In this document: positions 14,266-22,009 of the stretch, one piece after another | How the letters are laid out: every line of letters begins with the position of its first letter | How positions within the stretch are numbered: the stretch's first letter is position 1 | From: Alistipes sp. | GTDB taxonomy: Bacteria > Bacteroidota > Bacteroidia > Bacteroidales > Rikenellaceae | Direction of reading: 5' to 3' | Length of the DNA stretch: 28,121 nucleotides | Assembly: GCA_017559615.1 (NCBI GenBank) | Contig: JAFYRB010000072.1 | Span: 1 to 28,121 of the forward strand | Program-made: the position numbers and the translations under genes | The notes under the pieces: generated by a model | What the model was told of the DNA's origin: nothing | What the model saw: only the letters and a program-made list of their open reading frames with translations | Database searches by the model: none

Positions 14266-16919
14266 GACATTTATTCTTAAAATATCTAACCTCAACGCTT
14301 ATCGTTGCTGTGTTTTTGTGCCTGTCGTTCGGTCTAACCGAGGCTGGCGCTGGCGGATTTGGTCTATTCCAAACCCGCGATAGCGCTACGCTTCAGAGTT
14401 CAAGACGCGACACCACAACAGAGCCAGCGCAGCAGCAGCGTCGCACTACCAGCGCCCCAATGTTTAGCGACATTGTCGAGGGTAAGGCTGCGGACTCTGT
14501 GGTATTCGACGCACGCAATAAGATGATATATAGTTATAAGGAGGGTGACGTGACCTATCAGGGTATGAACCTCAAGGCGGACTATATGCGTGTGAATATG
14601 CAGACGAAGGATATCTTCGCACACGGTATCCCTTCCGACACTATCGACGGAAAGCCTACAACCACACATCCAGAGTTCTCGGATGGTGGCACGCCATATA
14701 CTATGGATACCATCACCTATAACCTCGACTCTCGCAAGGCGAAGATTAAGGGTATTGCAACACAGCAGGGCGATGGTTGGCTTATCGGTTCGAGCGTGAA
14801 GATGCACCCCGATGAGAGTATCCACATTGGCAATGGTATGTACACTACGTGTGACCACACCGACCACCCCCACTTCTACCTCGCTATGACACAGGCGAAG
14901 GTTATCCCTGGCAAGAAGATTATTACGGGTTATGCCTACCTCGTTATGGAGGATGTACCTATCTACTTCCCAGGTATCCCCGAGGCATTCTTCCCTATCA
15001 GCACAGGTCCAAAGTCGGGTATCTTGATGCCGACGTACGGTGAGGATAAGAAGGGTTTCTTCATCCGCGACTTGGGTTACTACTTCACATTTGGTGAGCA
15101 TATGGACCTCGCAATCCGCGGTGGTATCTACACCCTCGGTTCGTGGGAGCTTTCGGCAGTATCGCAGTACGTGAAGCGATATAAGTTCAAGGGTAACTTC
15201 AACCTCCAATACTCGGCGATTCGTTCGGGTGAGAAGGGTGAGGCTGACTTCGTGCAGCAGAACAACTACAAAATCCAGTGGTCGCACGCACAGGACCCAA
15301 AGGCTAATCCTGGCTCAACATTCTCGGCATCGGTGAACCTTACATCAAGCGGTTATAGCAAGTACTCGGCAACAAACGTCAACGATATCCTCGCTACGCA
15401 GACCAACTCTTCAATCTCCTACTCGAAGAATTGGGAGGGTACGCCATTCTCGTTGGCACTTAATATGTCGGTGTCGCAGAACTCACGAAATAAGACTATC
15501 GCCGTTACGATGCCTACCATCACCTTCAACGTTGCGAGCTTCAACCCTCTGAAGCGTAAGGAGGCTATCGGTAAGACACGCTGGTACGAGAAGATTAAGA
15601 TGAGCTACTCGATGAAGATGACCAACACCGTAAACACCACCGAGGAGGAGATATTTACGAAGAAGACGCTCAAGAATATGAAGAACGGTATTCAGCATAC
15701 TATTCCCGTATCTACATCCCTATCGCTCTTCAACTACATCAACATCAGCCCATCGTTCAACTACACCGAGCGCTGGTATTTCAAAAAGGTTAGCCAGGCG
15801 TGGAACAACGAGGAGAAGAAACTCGAAACTCTCGACCCAGAGTATGGCTTCTGGCGATTGTACAACTACAACGCCTCGGTATCGGCAAATACAACCATCT
15901 ATGGTACCTACGTAGCCAAGAAGAAGACACGCAAACTGCAGGCCGTACGTCATACCCTCACGCCAAACGTAGGCTTTAGCTATGCTCCTGACTTTAGCCG
16001 CCAGAAGTATGGCTTCTACGAAACGGTACAGACCGATACTACGGGTAAGTTTAAGGTCTACTCACCATTTACCGACAATGCCTATGGCGTTCCTGGTAGT
16101 GGCCAGCAGTTCTCGCTCACATTTGGACTTTCGCAGTCACTCGAGGCGAAGATACGCACAAAGGATACGGTCAAGAAGGTGAAACTTATCGACCAGATTT
16201 CGGTTAATGGTTCATACAACTTCCTTGCCGACTCTATGCGCTTATCGGTACTTCCTATACAGCTTCGTACTACGATTTACCAGAACATCGCCCTCAACCT
16301 ATCCTTCACGCTCGACCCTTATGAGGTATCGCCACAGGGTGTGCGCTACAATAAGTTGATGTGGAGCCGAGGCTCAATAGGACGTATACAATCGGCAAGC
16401 TGGAGCTTTGGCTATACCTTCCGTTCGCGCGAGGATCAGTCGCGTCCTGCGGGTAACGATATCACCTCGCTACCTGCCGAGTACTTCAACTCGTGGTCCG
16501 ACCCTTATGGCGAGCTGAACCCCGCAATGCGACGACAATGGATGGCAGGACAGTACTACGACTTCTCCATCCCGTGGAACTTCGGTTTCAACTATAGCAT
16601 CAGCTACAACGCCCAATATGTAAATAACGGTACGACGGGATATAAGAAGAATATCCAGCAGACCATCAATTTCAACGGTAGCGTGAAGCTTACGCCAAAG
16701 ACGATGATTACCGCGACGTCGGGTTATGATTTCTCGACACGTAAGATCTCGATGACCTCGATATCTATCACCCGCGACTTGCACTGCTGGCAGATGTCCT
16801 TTATGTGGATTCCATTTGGTACGCACAAGAGCTGGGCATTTAACATTGGAGTTAAGGCCGCATCACTTGCCGACTTGAAGTACGACAAGAGCTATACGCA
16901 GTACGATTATATGTACTAA
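14262..16919 (+). CDS. lptD: LPS-assembly outer membrane protein LptD (Bacteroidota type)
   Basis: This 885-residue protein has a signal peptide (about 1-28), an OstA/LptA-like periplasmic domain (about 65-200), and a large beta-barrel region rich in alternating aromatic and polar strands to the end. It terminates in a tyrosine (YDYMY), as outer-membrane barrel proteins usually end in an aromatic residue. Segments such as DVPIYFPGIPEAFFPISTGP and KSGILMPTYGE are typical of Bacteroidota LptD. It inserts lipopolysaccharide into the outer leaflet. No in-frame ATG exists before residue 67, so the start must be the TTG at 14262 (or ATT at 14259), because an in-frame stop lies at 14256-14258. It is monocistronic, ending at the strong terminator 16933-16971. 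Confidence 0.88.
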   Translation: MRHLFLKYLTSTLIVAVFLCLSFGLTEAGAGGFGLFQTRDSATLQSSRRDTTTEPAQQQRRTTSAPMFSDIVEGKAADSVVFDARNKMIYSYKEGDVTYQGMNLKADYMRVNMQTKDIFAHGIPSDTIDGKPTTTHPEFSDGGTPYTMDTITYNLDSRKAKIKGIATQQGDGWLIGSSVKMHPDESIHIGNGMYTTCDHTDHPHFYLAMTQAKVIPGKKIITGYAYLVMEDVPIYFPGIPEAFFPISTGPKSGILMPTYGEDKKGFFIRDLGYYFTFGEHMDLAIRGGIYTLGSWELSAVSQYVKRYKFKGNFNLQYSAIRSGEKGEADFVQQNNYKIQWSHAQDPKANPGSTFSASVNLTSSGYSKYSATNVNDILATQTNSSISYSKNWEGTPFSLALNMSVSQNSRNKTIAVTMPTITFNVASFNPLKRKEAIGKTRWYEKIKMSYSMKMTNTVNTTEEEIFTKKTLKNMKNGIQHTIPVSTSLSLFNYINISPSFNYTERWYFKKVSQAWNNEEKKLETLDPEYGFWRLYNYNASVSANTTIYGTYVAKKKTRKLQAVRHTLTPNVGFSYAPDFSRQKYGFYETVQTDTTGKFKVYSPFTDNAYGVPGSGQQFSLTFGLSQSLEAKIRTKDTVKKVKLIDQISVNGSYNFLADSMRLSVLPIQLRTTIYQNIALNLSFTLDPYEVSPQGVRYNKLMWSRGSIGRIQSASWSFGYTFRSREDQSRPAGNDITSLPAEYFNSWSDPYGELNPAMRRQWMAGQYYDFSIPWNFGFNYSISYNAQYVNNGTTGYKKNIQQTINFNGSVKLTPKTMITATSGYDFSTRKISMTSISITRDLHCWQMSFMWIPFGTHKSWAFNIGVKAASLADLKYDKSYTQYDYMY

Positions 16920-16932
16920 CATACCTACCTAT

Positions 16933-16971
16933 AATAATAAAGGGAGCGATAACCTCGCTCCCTTTATTATT
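16933..16971. terminator. Bidirectional intrinsic terminator
   Basis: AATAATAAAGGGAGCGA (16933-16949) and its perfect complement (16955-16971) form a 17-bp stem with a 5-nt loop. A GC-rich core is flanked by A/T runs on both sides, so it can end transcription of lptD (plus) and of the HD-domain operon (minus). Confidence 0.9.
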
Positions 16972-16980
16972 GGCTACTGC

Positions 16981-17454
16981 CTAACGTCGTCTGCGACGAC
17001 GACACTGCTCTGGATGAGCCTCCTTCCACGCCTTGGTACTCAACATATCGGCGATACTCAAGCACTGACGCATAGGATGTCCCAACCAATGCAATGGGTT
17101 ACGACTGTGGTGCTTTCCGATGGCAAACGCCTCATCGTCAGTAAGGTGATAGCCACACATCTCAAGTATCTGCAGCGATCTCAATGGATGATCACCATAG
17201 AAACGCAGACCAGGCTTCTTTGACTTACCCAAATCGTGGAACAGAGCGCAGATGGCTAACGTATCATCCGAGACATTCTGTGTGCAGCTCTTCATAATAT
17301 CATACACCTCGAGGCTATGGTCGATAAGACCTCCCGAGTACTTATGGTGTCCGTAGCAACGCGCCGTAGCGTAGTCACTCTCCTTCATATAGTTTATAAC
17401 AGCCTCTGTACCAGGGCGATTTACACGTCGTAGAATCTCAAATACTCTCTCCAT
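16981..17454 (-). CDS. HD-domain phosphohydrolase-like protein
   Basis: This 157-residue protein keeps the HD superfamily metal ligands: H46 (LIDHSLEV), H73-D74 (FHDLGKS), H89 in GDHPLRS, H115/H116, and D136 (SIADML). Such proteins usually hydrolyse phosphate esters of nucleotides or act on cyclic nucleotides; the substrate cannot be predicted. It ends in six consecutive arginines, which may contact nucleic acid or membrane. It starts 3 bp after the ADP-ribosylglycohydrolase gene, so the two are almost certainly one operon, terminated at 16933-16971. Confidence 0.85.
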   Translation of the reverse strand: MERVFEILRRVNRPGTEAVINYMKESDYATARCYGHHKYSGGLIDHSLEVYDIMKSCTQNVSDDTLAICALFHDLGKSKKPGLRFYGDHPLRSLQILEMCGYHLTDDEAFAIGKHHSRNPLHWLGHPMRQCLSIADMLSTKAWKEAHPEQCRRRRRR

Positions 17455-17457
17455 ACT

Positions 17458-18642
17458 CTATTTCATTAAGGTTGGCGTTACTAATACATTGTCAAGTTCA
17501 AGGGCCCACGAGAACAACTCCTTAAACTCCTCGATGGTCAAGCGACCAGAGTCAAGTCCAATCTCGTGAAGGTGCCAGCGCAGAGTCATATCTGACTCAC
17601 ACTTGCAGCGCAGAGTGAAGATATGATCCTTAACCTCGTCCAGATTCCCATCAACGATATGAATCGGATAGCCCTCGTTGAAGTGTCGACGGAAGCGCGA
17701 AGGGCGTATGAGATTGAAGGCTCGCTCGCCTGTCAGTTCATCGCAAGTAGTGCCACAGATGATGATATCGTTTCGGCTCCAACGGCTCGACTTCGGAGGT
17801 ATCAACTTCGAGGCTTGCCAGGAGGTGCCATCCACCTTGTTGATAACCTCAAGGATATCGGATGGGATGTAGATGAGCGCCTCCTGAATGATATGGTCAG
17901 GCACTCCGTAGTAGGCTGCCGCGATGCCACCTGCTATGGCAGCCTCGGTGTCGGCATCACCTCCAAGGTAGATAGCCTTACGTATCACATCCTCGTAGCT
18001 ATCACCCTCAAGGAAGGCTATGAGGGCATCTTGTACCGTTGTTCCAGCCTCGATGATACGCCTATGAGAGGCCTCGTAGTCTACATCTCGCAGCTGACGA
18101 TAGTAGTGTATCTCGGCACGAAGGTCGTCGTAGGAGCGGTGAAGGTTATAGCCGAACATCGACTCGATGTGGTCTTGTATCTCAGCTTTGCTTGCGCCCC
18201 TAAGAGCAAGATATATCGCCACCGCCGTAGCCTGTGCCGCAACTATAGCCTCGGGGCTGTTGTGACTCGGTTGTGCCGACTCACGAGCCAGCGCCAAACA
18301 CTCCCCGATGGAGGATGCGAGGTAGCCTACCGAACTCACACGCATCGGAGCGCCGTTGTGCGTGCTACCAGGTGTCACCTGCGAACCCTGACTTCGAAAT
18401 CTTCTAAACGAACTGCCGTAACCCGCATTGGGGTACTCCGTCGACCACTTTAACAGCGATTGGGTGATGTTGATATGCTCCCTATCCAGCATCCACTCCG
18501 CTACCGCAGCGGTAAGCACCGTATCGTCGGTGATTGTCGAGGACTTGGTGAAGAGCTTGAAGTTAAATCTTGAAACGGGTTTAAACTCACGAGACGAGCC
18601 AACGATGTCGCCGATGACAGCGCCAATAATACCTTTGGTCAT
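17458..18642 (-). CDS. ADP-ribosylglycohydrolase (DraG) family protein with C-terminal extension
   Basis: Residues 1-275 of this 394-residue protein are a DraG-type all-helical hydrolase that removes ADP-ribose from modified targets. The dinuclear metal-site motifs are visible: GDIVGSS with D12, TITDDT (T38, D39, D40), and GGDADTEAAIAGGIA with D229, D231 and T232. Residues about 280-394 form an extra domain with DIIICGTTCDELTGERAFNL and many His/Cys/Arg residues that I do not recognise. The HD-domain gene follows after 3 bp. No convincing TAnnTTTG is visible upstream. The family call is firm; the cellular target is unknown. Confidence 0.87.
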   Translation of the reverse strand: MTKGIIGAVIGDIVGSSREFKPVSRFNFKLFTKSSTITDDTVLTAAVAEWMLDREHINITQSLLKWSTEYPNAGYGSSFRRFRSQGSQVTPGSTHNGAPMRVSSVGYLASSIGECLALARESAQPSHNSPEAIVAAQATAVAIYLALRGASKAEIQDHIESMFGYNLHRSYDDLRAEIHYYRQLRDVDYEASHRRIIEAGTTVQDALIAFLEGDSYEDVIRKAIYLGGDADTEAAIAGGIAAAYYGVPDHIIQEALIYIPSDILEVINKVDGTSWQASKLIPPKSSRWSRNDIIICGTTCDELTGERAFNLIRPSRFRRHFNEGYPIHIVDGNLDEVKDHIFTLRCKCESDMTLRWHLHEIGLDSGRLTIEEFKELFSWALELDNVLVTPTLMK

Positions 18643-18971
18643 AGTATGTGTTAGGTGATTAGATTAACTTAGAAGACACTATTATAGAGTGTTCAACGTG
18701 CCAGAATCTACCACCCCACTGTAAAATTTTATATGATATCTCAAATATATTATCTCGTAAGTTTATATACAAGAATATATGGTGATTTTAAGACCTTTTA
18801 TACTGACTTTTCAGTCCTTAATATATGCGTTGTCTAAACCTCTTATTATACTCAGTATTCCATTGAACTTGATAAGTATCACCCTATTTATTATCAACCA
18901 AAATAATTTGAAGTGACCCAAAAGTTTGTGTAAAATACTTCTGGGTCACATCAGTCTAATCCTTTCTATAA
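18643..18971. other. AT-rich intergenic stretch
   Basis: This 329-bp interval contains no convincing gene or TAnnTTTG promoter on either strand. The only structure I see is the inverted repeat at 18913-18949, downstream of the BACON lipoprotein. It separates the core-like gene block to the left from the accessory lipoprotein locus to the right and is visibly more AT-rich than the left side. Confidence 0.6.
18913..18949 (-). terminator. Probable terminator of the BACON lipoprotein gene
   Basis: GTGACCCA (18913-18920) and TGGGTCAC (18942-18949) form an 8-bp stem around a 21-nt loop, 22 bp past the stop codon of the lipoprotein gene. The run of T after the stem on the minus strand is weak, so efficiency is uncertain. 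Confidence 0.55.
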
Positions 18972-20090
18972 TTACAGGGATTCTATATCAACAAACAACT
19001 CAACACTGTTTTGTCCGCTGAGTTTATCAGTAATAATTGCCTTTGTCCAAAGTTCTGGCGCATCAGTCCATCCCATTACTATGTCAATATACAAGCCATA
19101 CTTTTCGTCTGCGAATTTGACAAATTTCGACACACCTATTTGGTGAATACCATTAGTACATCCGCCGTGAGCAATAACTAATGAGTGTTTCTCAAAATCG
19201 ACACTCGGAGCTGTACATTCACCATCACAAACAATATATTTTTCTAACTCCTCACGGCTATTAACAACAATTATATCGCTATCTTCTTTTGTAAAGCTCC
19301 ATTCGCAAGATGTTCCCGATAACGAATATTCTGTATATGATACCTCAGTGGTATCTCCAGCCTGGCCAGCCTGATATATCTTTACATCTATAAATGCATC
19401 TCCCACAGTTAGCCCAATTTTCGCCTCACGAGGTTCTGCTGAGTCGTTGGGATCAACGGTGACCACGAGAGTGTTACCCTCGTTGGGGATAGATGCTCGA
19501 TACCACTCTCCATCTTGAACGTCATCAGCCAACCATAAAAAATCGTAGTTTAATGATGTAACCCTATCATCTCCACCCTCTGATGTAAATGATAGCTCAT
19601 ACTTGTCAAGTTCAATGGGATCCCATTTGCCTTCAACCTCATCAGGGCGCAAAATGATGGTTGTCTCATTAATTGGAGCGTTACCATCAAAACCAACGGC
19701 GCCATCCTCGTAGCCACACATCATATAAAGAGTCAACACCACCTCCTCTGTTATTGACTCTGGATATATGTTGACATCCGAGTAGAATGTGCCATTCTCA
19801 TCTTCGGTCATCATCATATATCCCTGAGGAACAACGGGGAAGTGTGATGCATAGTTTGGTGACGACTTCTCCTCATTAATCCCTATCATAAATTGTCCAC
19901 GGGAAGCATCGTCTGGTTCGCTCACATAGTATGCCTCCAAACGGAAACTTTCGGTAGTGGGCGTTACATAGACAATCTGCTCACTCTGTTTGAAAGCGTA
20001 AGTTCCAGGCTGTACAACATAATCATCGCCCTTTTTGTCATTACACGCGATAAGCGCAATTGCGACGAGGCTGTAAATTAAGTTTTTCAT
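18972..20090 (-). CDS. BACON-domain lipoprotein
   Basis: This 372-residue protein has a lipoprotein signal (MKNLIYSLVAIALIAC, lipid-modified Cys16). Residues about 165-245 resemble a BACON domain: YELSFTSEGGDDRVTSLNYD, a Trp, TVDPNDSAEPREAKIGLTVG and a final IYQAGQ. BACON is a beta-sandwich common in Bacteroidota surface proteins, often attached to glycan-acting or mucin-interacting proteins. The N-terminal 140 and C-terminal 110 residues are unassigned; the latter has two cysteines and a LVIAHGGCTNGI segment. No catalytic residues are apparent. It follows the TPR regulator by 125 bp on the same strand and shares its first codons exactly with the lipoprotein at 22010-23482. Confidence 0.8.
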   Translation of the reverse strand: MKNLIYSLVAIALIACNDKKGDDYVVQPGTYAFKQSEQIVYVTPTTESFRLEAYYVSEPDDASRGQFMIGINEEKSSPNYASHFPVVPQGYMMMTEDENGTFYSDVNIYPESITEEVVLTLYMMCGYEDGAVGFDGNAPINETTIILRPDEVEGKWDPIELDKYELSFTSEGGDDRVTSLNYDFLWLADDVQDGEWYRASIPNEGNTLVVTVDPNDSAEPREAKIGLTVGDAFIDVKIYQAGQAGDTTEVSYTEYSLSGTSCEWSFTKEDSDIIVVNSREELEKYIVCDGECTAPSVDFEKHSLVIAHGGCTNGIHQIGVSKFVKFADEKYGLYIDIVMGWTDAPELWTKAIITDKLSGQNSVELFVDIESL

Positions 20091-20200
20091 AATCCTAAAA
20101 ATTATTTATTACGTACTAAATTATCGCACTTTTAACCAGTCTATTTATTTGCTCGTTTTAGCCGTTTTAAATGTATTTGATTTGTTTTACTGCGTAACCT

Positions 20201-20273
20201 AAAAGTTTTACAAACCTACTTTTCGAGCATATTACGTAGGAAAATCGAGAGGTTGGTATCACTTTCCGTCAAG
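20201..20273 (-). repeat. Repeat copy 1: 3' end of the TPR regulator
   Basis: This 73-74-bp stretch covers the last 18 or so codons, the stop and 15 bp beyond of the TPR regulator gene. It is repeated with only about six substitutions at 24336-24408. The match continues past the stop codon (AAAAGTTTTACAAACC), so the ancestral duplication included the downstream spacer. Confidence 0.85.
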
Positions 20274-21865
20274 CCGAGCTTGTGACGGATGTCGGCACTC
20301 TGGTTGTAGTGACGTGGCTGGCTCGTGTAGGCCTTGATATCCTTACCCTTCAAGCCGATTGCATACAGACAACAAATCTCAATCTCTTGCTCGGAAAGAT
20401 TATGTTCCTCAAGGTACTTGATAAACTTAGGATGGCTACCAGCAAATGCTAACTTTGTAGATGTCATAAATGTATCTTTGTTAGCAAGTAACTCCTCCAT
20501 CTCCCTACTTGCAGTTCGGTCGATATCGCTATTATTTGTTATGAAGGCAGTAAAGAACTTATTTAGCAACTCTAAACGCTTTACAACAGCAGTCTTGATA
20601 TCTGGAGCTAATTCATTACTCTGTGCAAGTAGATTCGTCAAGTTATCTCGCTCTTCCTCCACCTGCAGATATAGCAACCTATAACGCTCTGCTTCTTGTT
20701 CTGAATGAGCTTGTTGGATGATCCTATATTTAAGCCTACCTCTAATATAAATCACTATCGATATCAGTATTGAAACAAGTGCAATACCTATTATGATAAT
20801 TTTTTGTCTATTCTCCTTTTCTTTTGTATTTTGCAATTCTAGGGCATACTTTTCCTCTATAAACTGAGTATCGCTCTCGAATATAGAGAACACTATTTTG
20901 TCATTAAGTTCATTGAACTTTATGTATGTTTCATACGCACTCTTAAAATCGCCCTGGTGTTCATATATTTTCAATAGGGTGGCATAGTATTTTAATACTC
21001 GGTAGTCATCTTTTAATCTATTGACATCAATTTTTTGCGCTATATTTTCGGCATCACTGTATGCGCCTATATCCGTGTAGGCTCCTGCAATAGTCAAATA
21101 ATCTATATTGCTATCTGCTACCTGCTCTATGTATTCATCTATAACTCTACGAACACTCTCTTCATCATCCGACCTACTCAGGCATAATAGATTATAGGAA
21201 TATATCTCGCTTACTGTAGACTCTGGGAGGTCTTCGATATACTGATAGCATTTATCTAACAATTCTATAGCCTCACTATAATTATTGTTTTGAAGACATC
21301 CACTAATACACCTCAAAAGAGACAATACATAGTTGTTCACACGCCCCAACTCAAAGTAATAGTTTGCCGCTTCACTGCTAACATCATACACTTTATCCCA
21401 CTTCATCAATGAATAATATATCGTACTCTGAGCAACTAATGTCCTTGCTTTAGTTAACTTGTCATTTGACTCTGCGCCCTTATCTAATGCATTAACATAC
21501 GAGGTCATAGCAGCTGCATCATTGCCTGCATTCTGGTATATGCGACCTTGATAGTAGTATGTGCGCATTTTATCAGTTGCCGAACCGTTATCCTCGTAAT
21601 AGTCAATAGCAGGTTGCAGAACTTCAAAGTCGGTCTTGTCGATATAGTTTTTATCCAGCGCCATAGAGAGCAACACGGCGTGTTTTGCTCGCTCCTCGTC
21701 GCCAGATAGATCATCGACATTAATAGACTGCAACACATTAAGTACACTATCAGGGCGCTCCTCGATAATGCGCTCCATTTCGGTTATAGTCTTCCAATGC
21801 TCCGAGTGGCGGTTGCACGCCACCAAGCAAAGACCAAGAACAAGTATAGTAAAAAGTCGTTTCAT
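20216..21865 (-). CDS. TPR-transmembrane-LuxR-type sensor regulator
   Basis: Read from the ATG at 21863-21865 this is 549 residues. It begins with a lipoprotein-like signal (MKRLFTILVLGLCLVACNR, Cys17), followed by about 330 residues of helical TPR-like repeats predicted to be periplasmic. One transmembrane helix lies at about 355-374, then a coiled coil (about 385-425) and a C-terminal LuxR/GerE-like helix-turn-helix (about 490-549: LSEQEIEICCLYAIGLKGKD and DIRHKLGLTESD). This fits a membrane-spanning regulator that senses an envelope signal and acts on nearby genes. The frame stays open to 21952, but that lies upstream of the candidate promoter (21886-21893), and ATGs at 21877 and 21874 are alternatives. 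Flanking lipoprotein genes are its likely targets. A truncated copy of its 3' end is at 24336-24408. Confidence 0.8.
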   Translation of the reverse strand: MKRLFTILVLGLCLVACNRHSEHWKTITEMERIIEERPDSVLNVLQSINVDDLSGDEERAKHAVLLSMALDKNYIDKTDFEVLQPAIDYYEDNGSATDKMRTYYYQGRIYQNAGNDAAAMTSYVNALDKGAESNDKLTKARTLVAQSTIYYSLMKWDKVYDVSSEAANYYFELGRVNNYVLSLLRCISGCLQNNNYSEAIELLDKCYQYIEDLPESTVSEIYSYNLLCLSRSDDEESVRRVIDEYIEQVADSNIDYLTIAGAYTDIGAYSDAENIAQKIDVNRLKDDYRVLKYYATLLKIYEHQGDFKSAYETYIKFNELNDKIVFSIFESDTQFIEEKYALELQNTKEKENRQKIIIIGIALVSILISIVIYIRGRLKYRIIQQAHSEQEAERYRLLYLQVEEERDNLTNLLAQSNELAPDIKTAVVKRLELLNKFFTAFITNNSDIDRTASREMEELLANKDTFMTSTKLAFAGSHPKFIKYLEEHNLSEQEIEICCLYAIGLKGKDIKAYTSQPRHYNQSADIRHKLGLTESDTNLSIFLRNMLEK

Positions 21866-21885
21866 AAAAGCCATCATAATTTCCA

Positions 21886-21936
21886 CAAAGGTAAGTAAAA
21901 TATATCGTAATAGTGCATAGCGGGTATGTGCATAGC
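21886..21936 (-). promoter_or_regulatory. Promoter of the TPR regulator with a double GTGCATAGC site
   Basis: TACCTTTG on the minus strand (21886-21893) is an exact -7 match, 21 bp before the ATG at 21865. There is no TTTG at -33. In and just upstream of that region lie two identical 9-bp direct repeats, GTGCATAGC, at 21913-21921 and 21928-21936 (plus-strand reading), spaced 15 bp centre to centre. A missing -33 box together with tandem sites suggests an activator-dependent or autoregulated promoter; this is inference. Confidence 0.5.
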
Positions 21937-21948
21937 ACAGATATAAAC

Positions 21949-21985
21949 ACATAAAAGAAACTACCGTAAGTAGTCTCTTTTATGT
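21949..21985. terminator. Terminator of the upstream lipoprotein operon
   Basis: ACATAAAAGAAACTAC (21949-21964) pairs with GTAGTCTCTTTTATGT (21970-21985) around a 5-nt loop. The single mismatch becomes a G-U pair in minus-strand RNA. It lies 24 bp after the stop of the 490-residue lipoprotein and before the TPR regulator promoter, so it should isolate the two transcription units. Confidence 0.8.
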
Positions 21986-22009
21986 ACCTTTGAGGGATGC
22001 TCTACGCCA

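Noticed and set aside
14400..15287. A 295-codon minus-strand frame inside lptD
   Set aside because: It is antisense to the LptD coding sequence and composed of Val/Leu/His-rich shadow codons; LptD has clear family features.
21866..21952. N-terminal extension of the TPR regulator (MCLYLCYAHT...)
   Set aside because: It would span the candidate promoter and the tandem repeats and overlap the preceding terminator. The ATG at 21865 gives a proper lipoprotein signal.
21985..21992. TACCTTTG on the plus strand, a perfect -7 element
   Set aside because: No plus-strand gene follows; it lies at the edge of a terminator and over the 3' end of a minus-strand lipoprotein gene.
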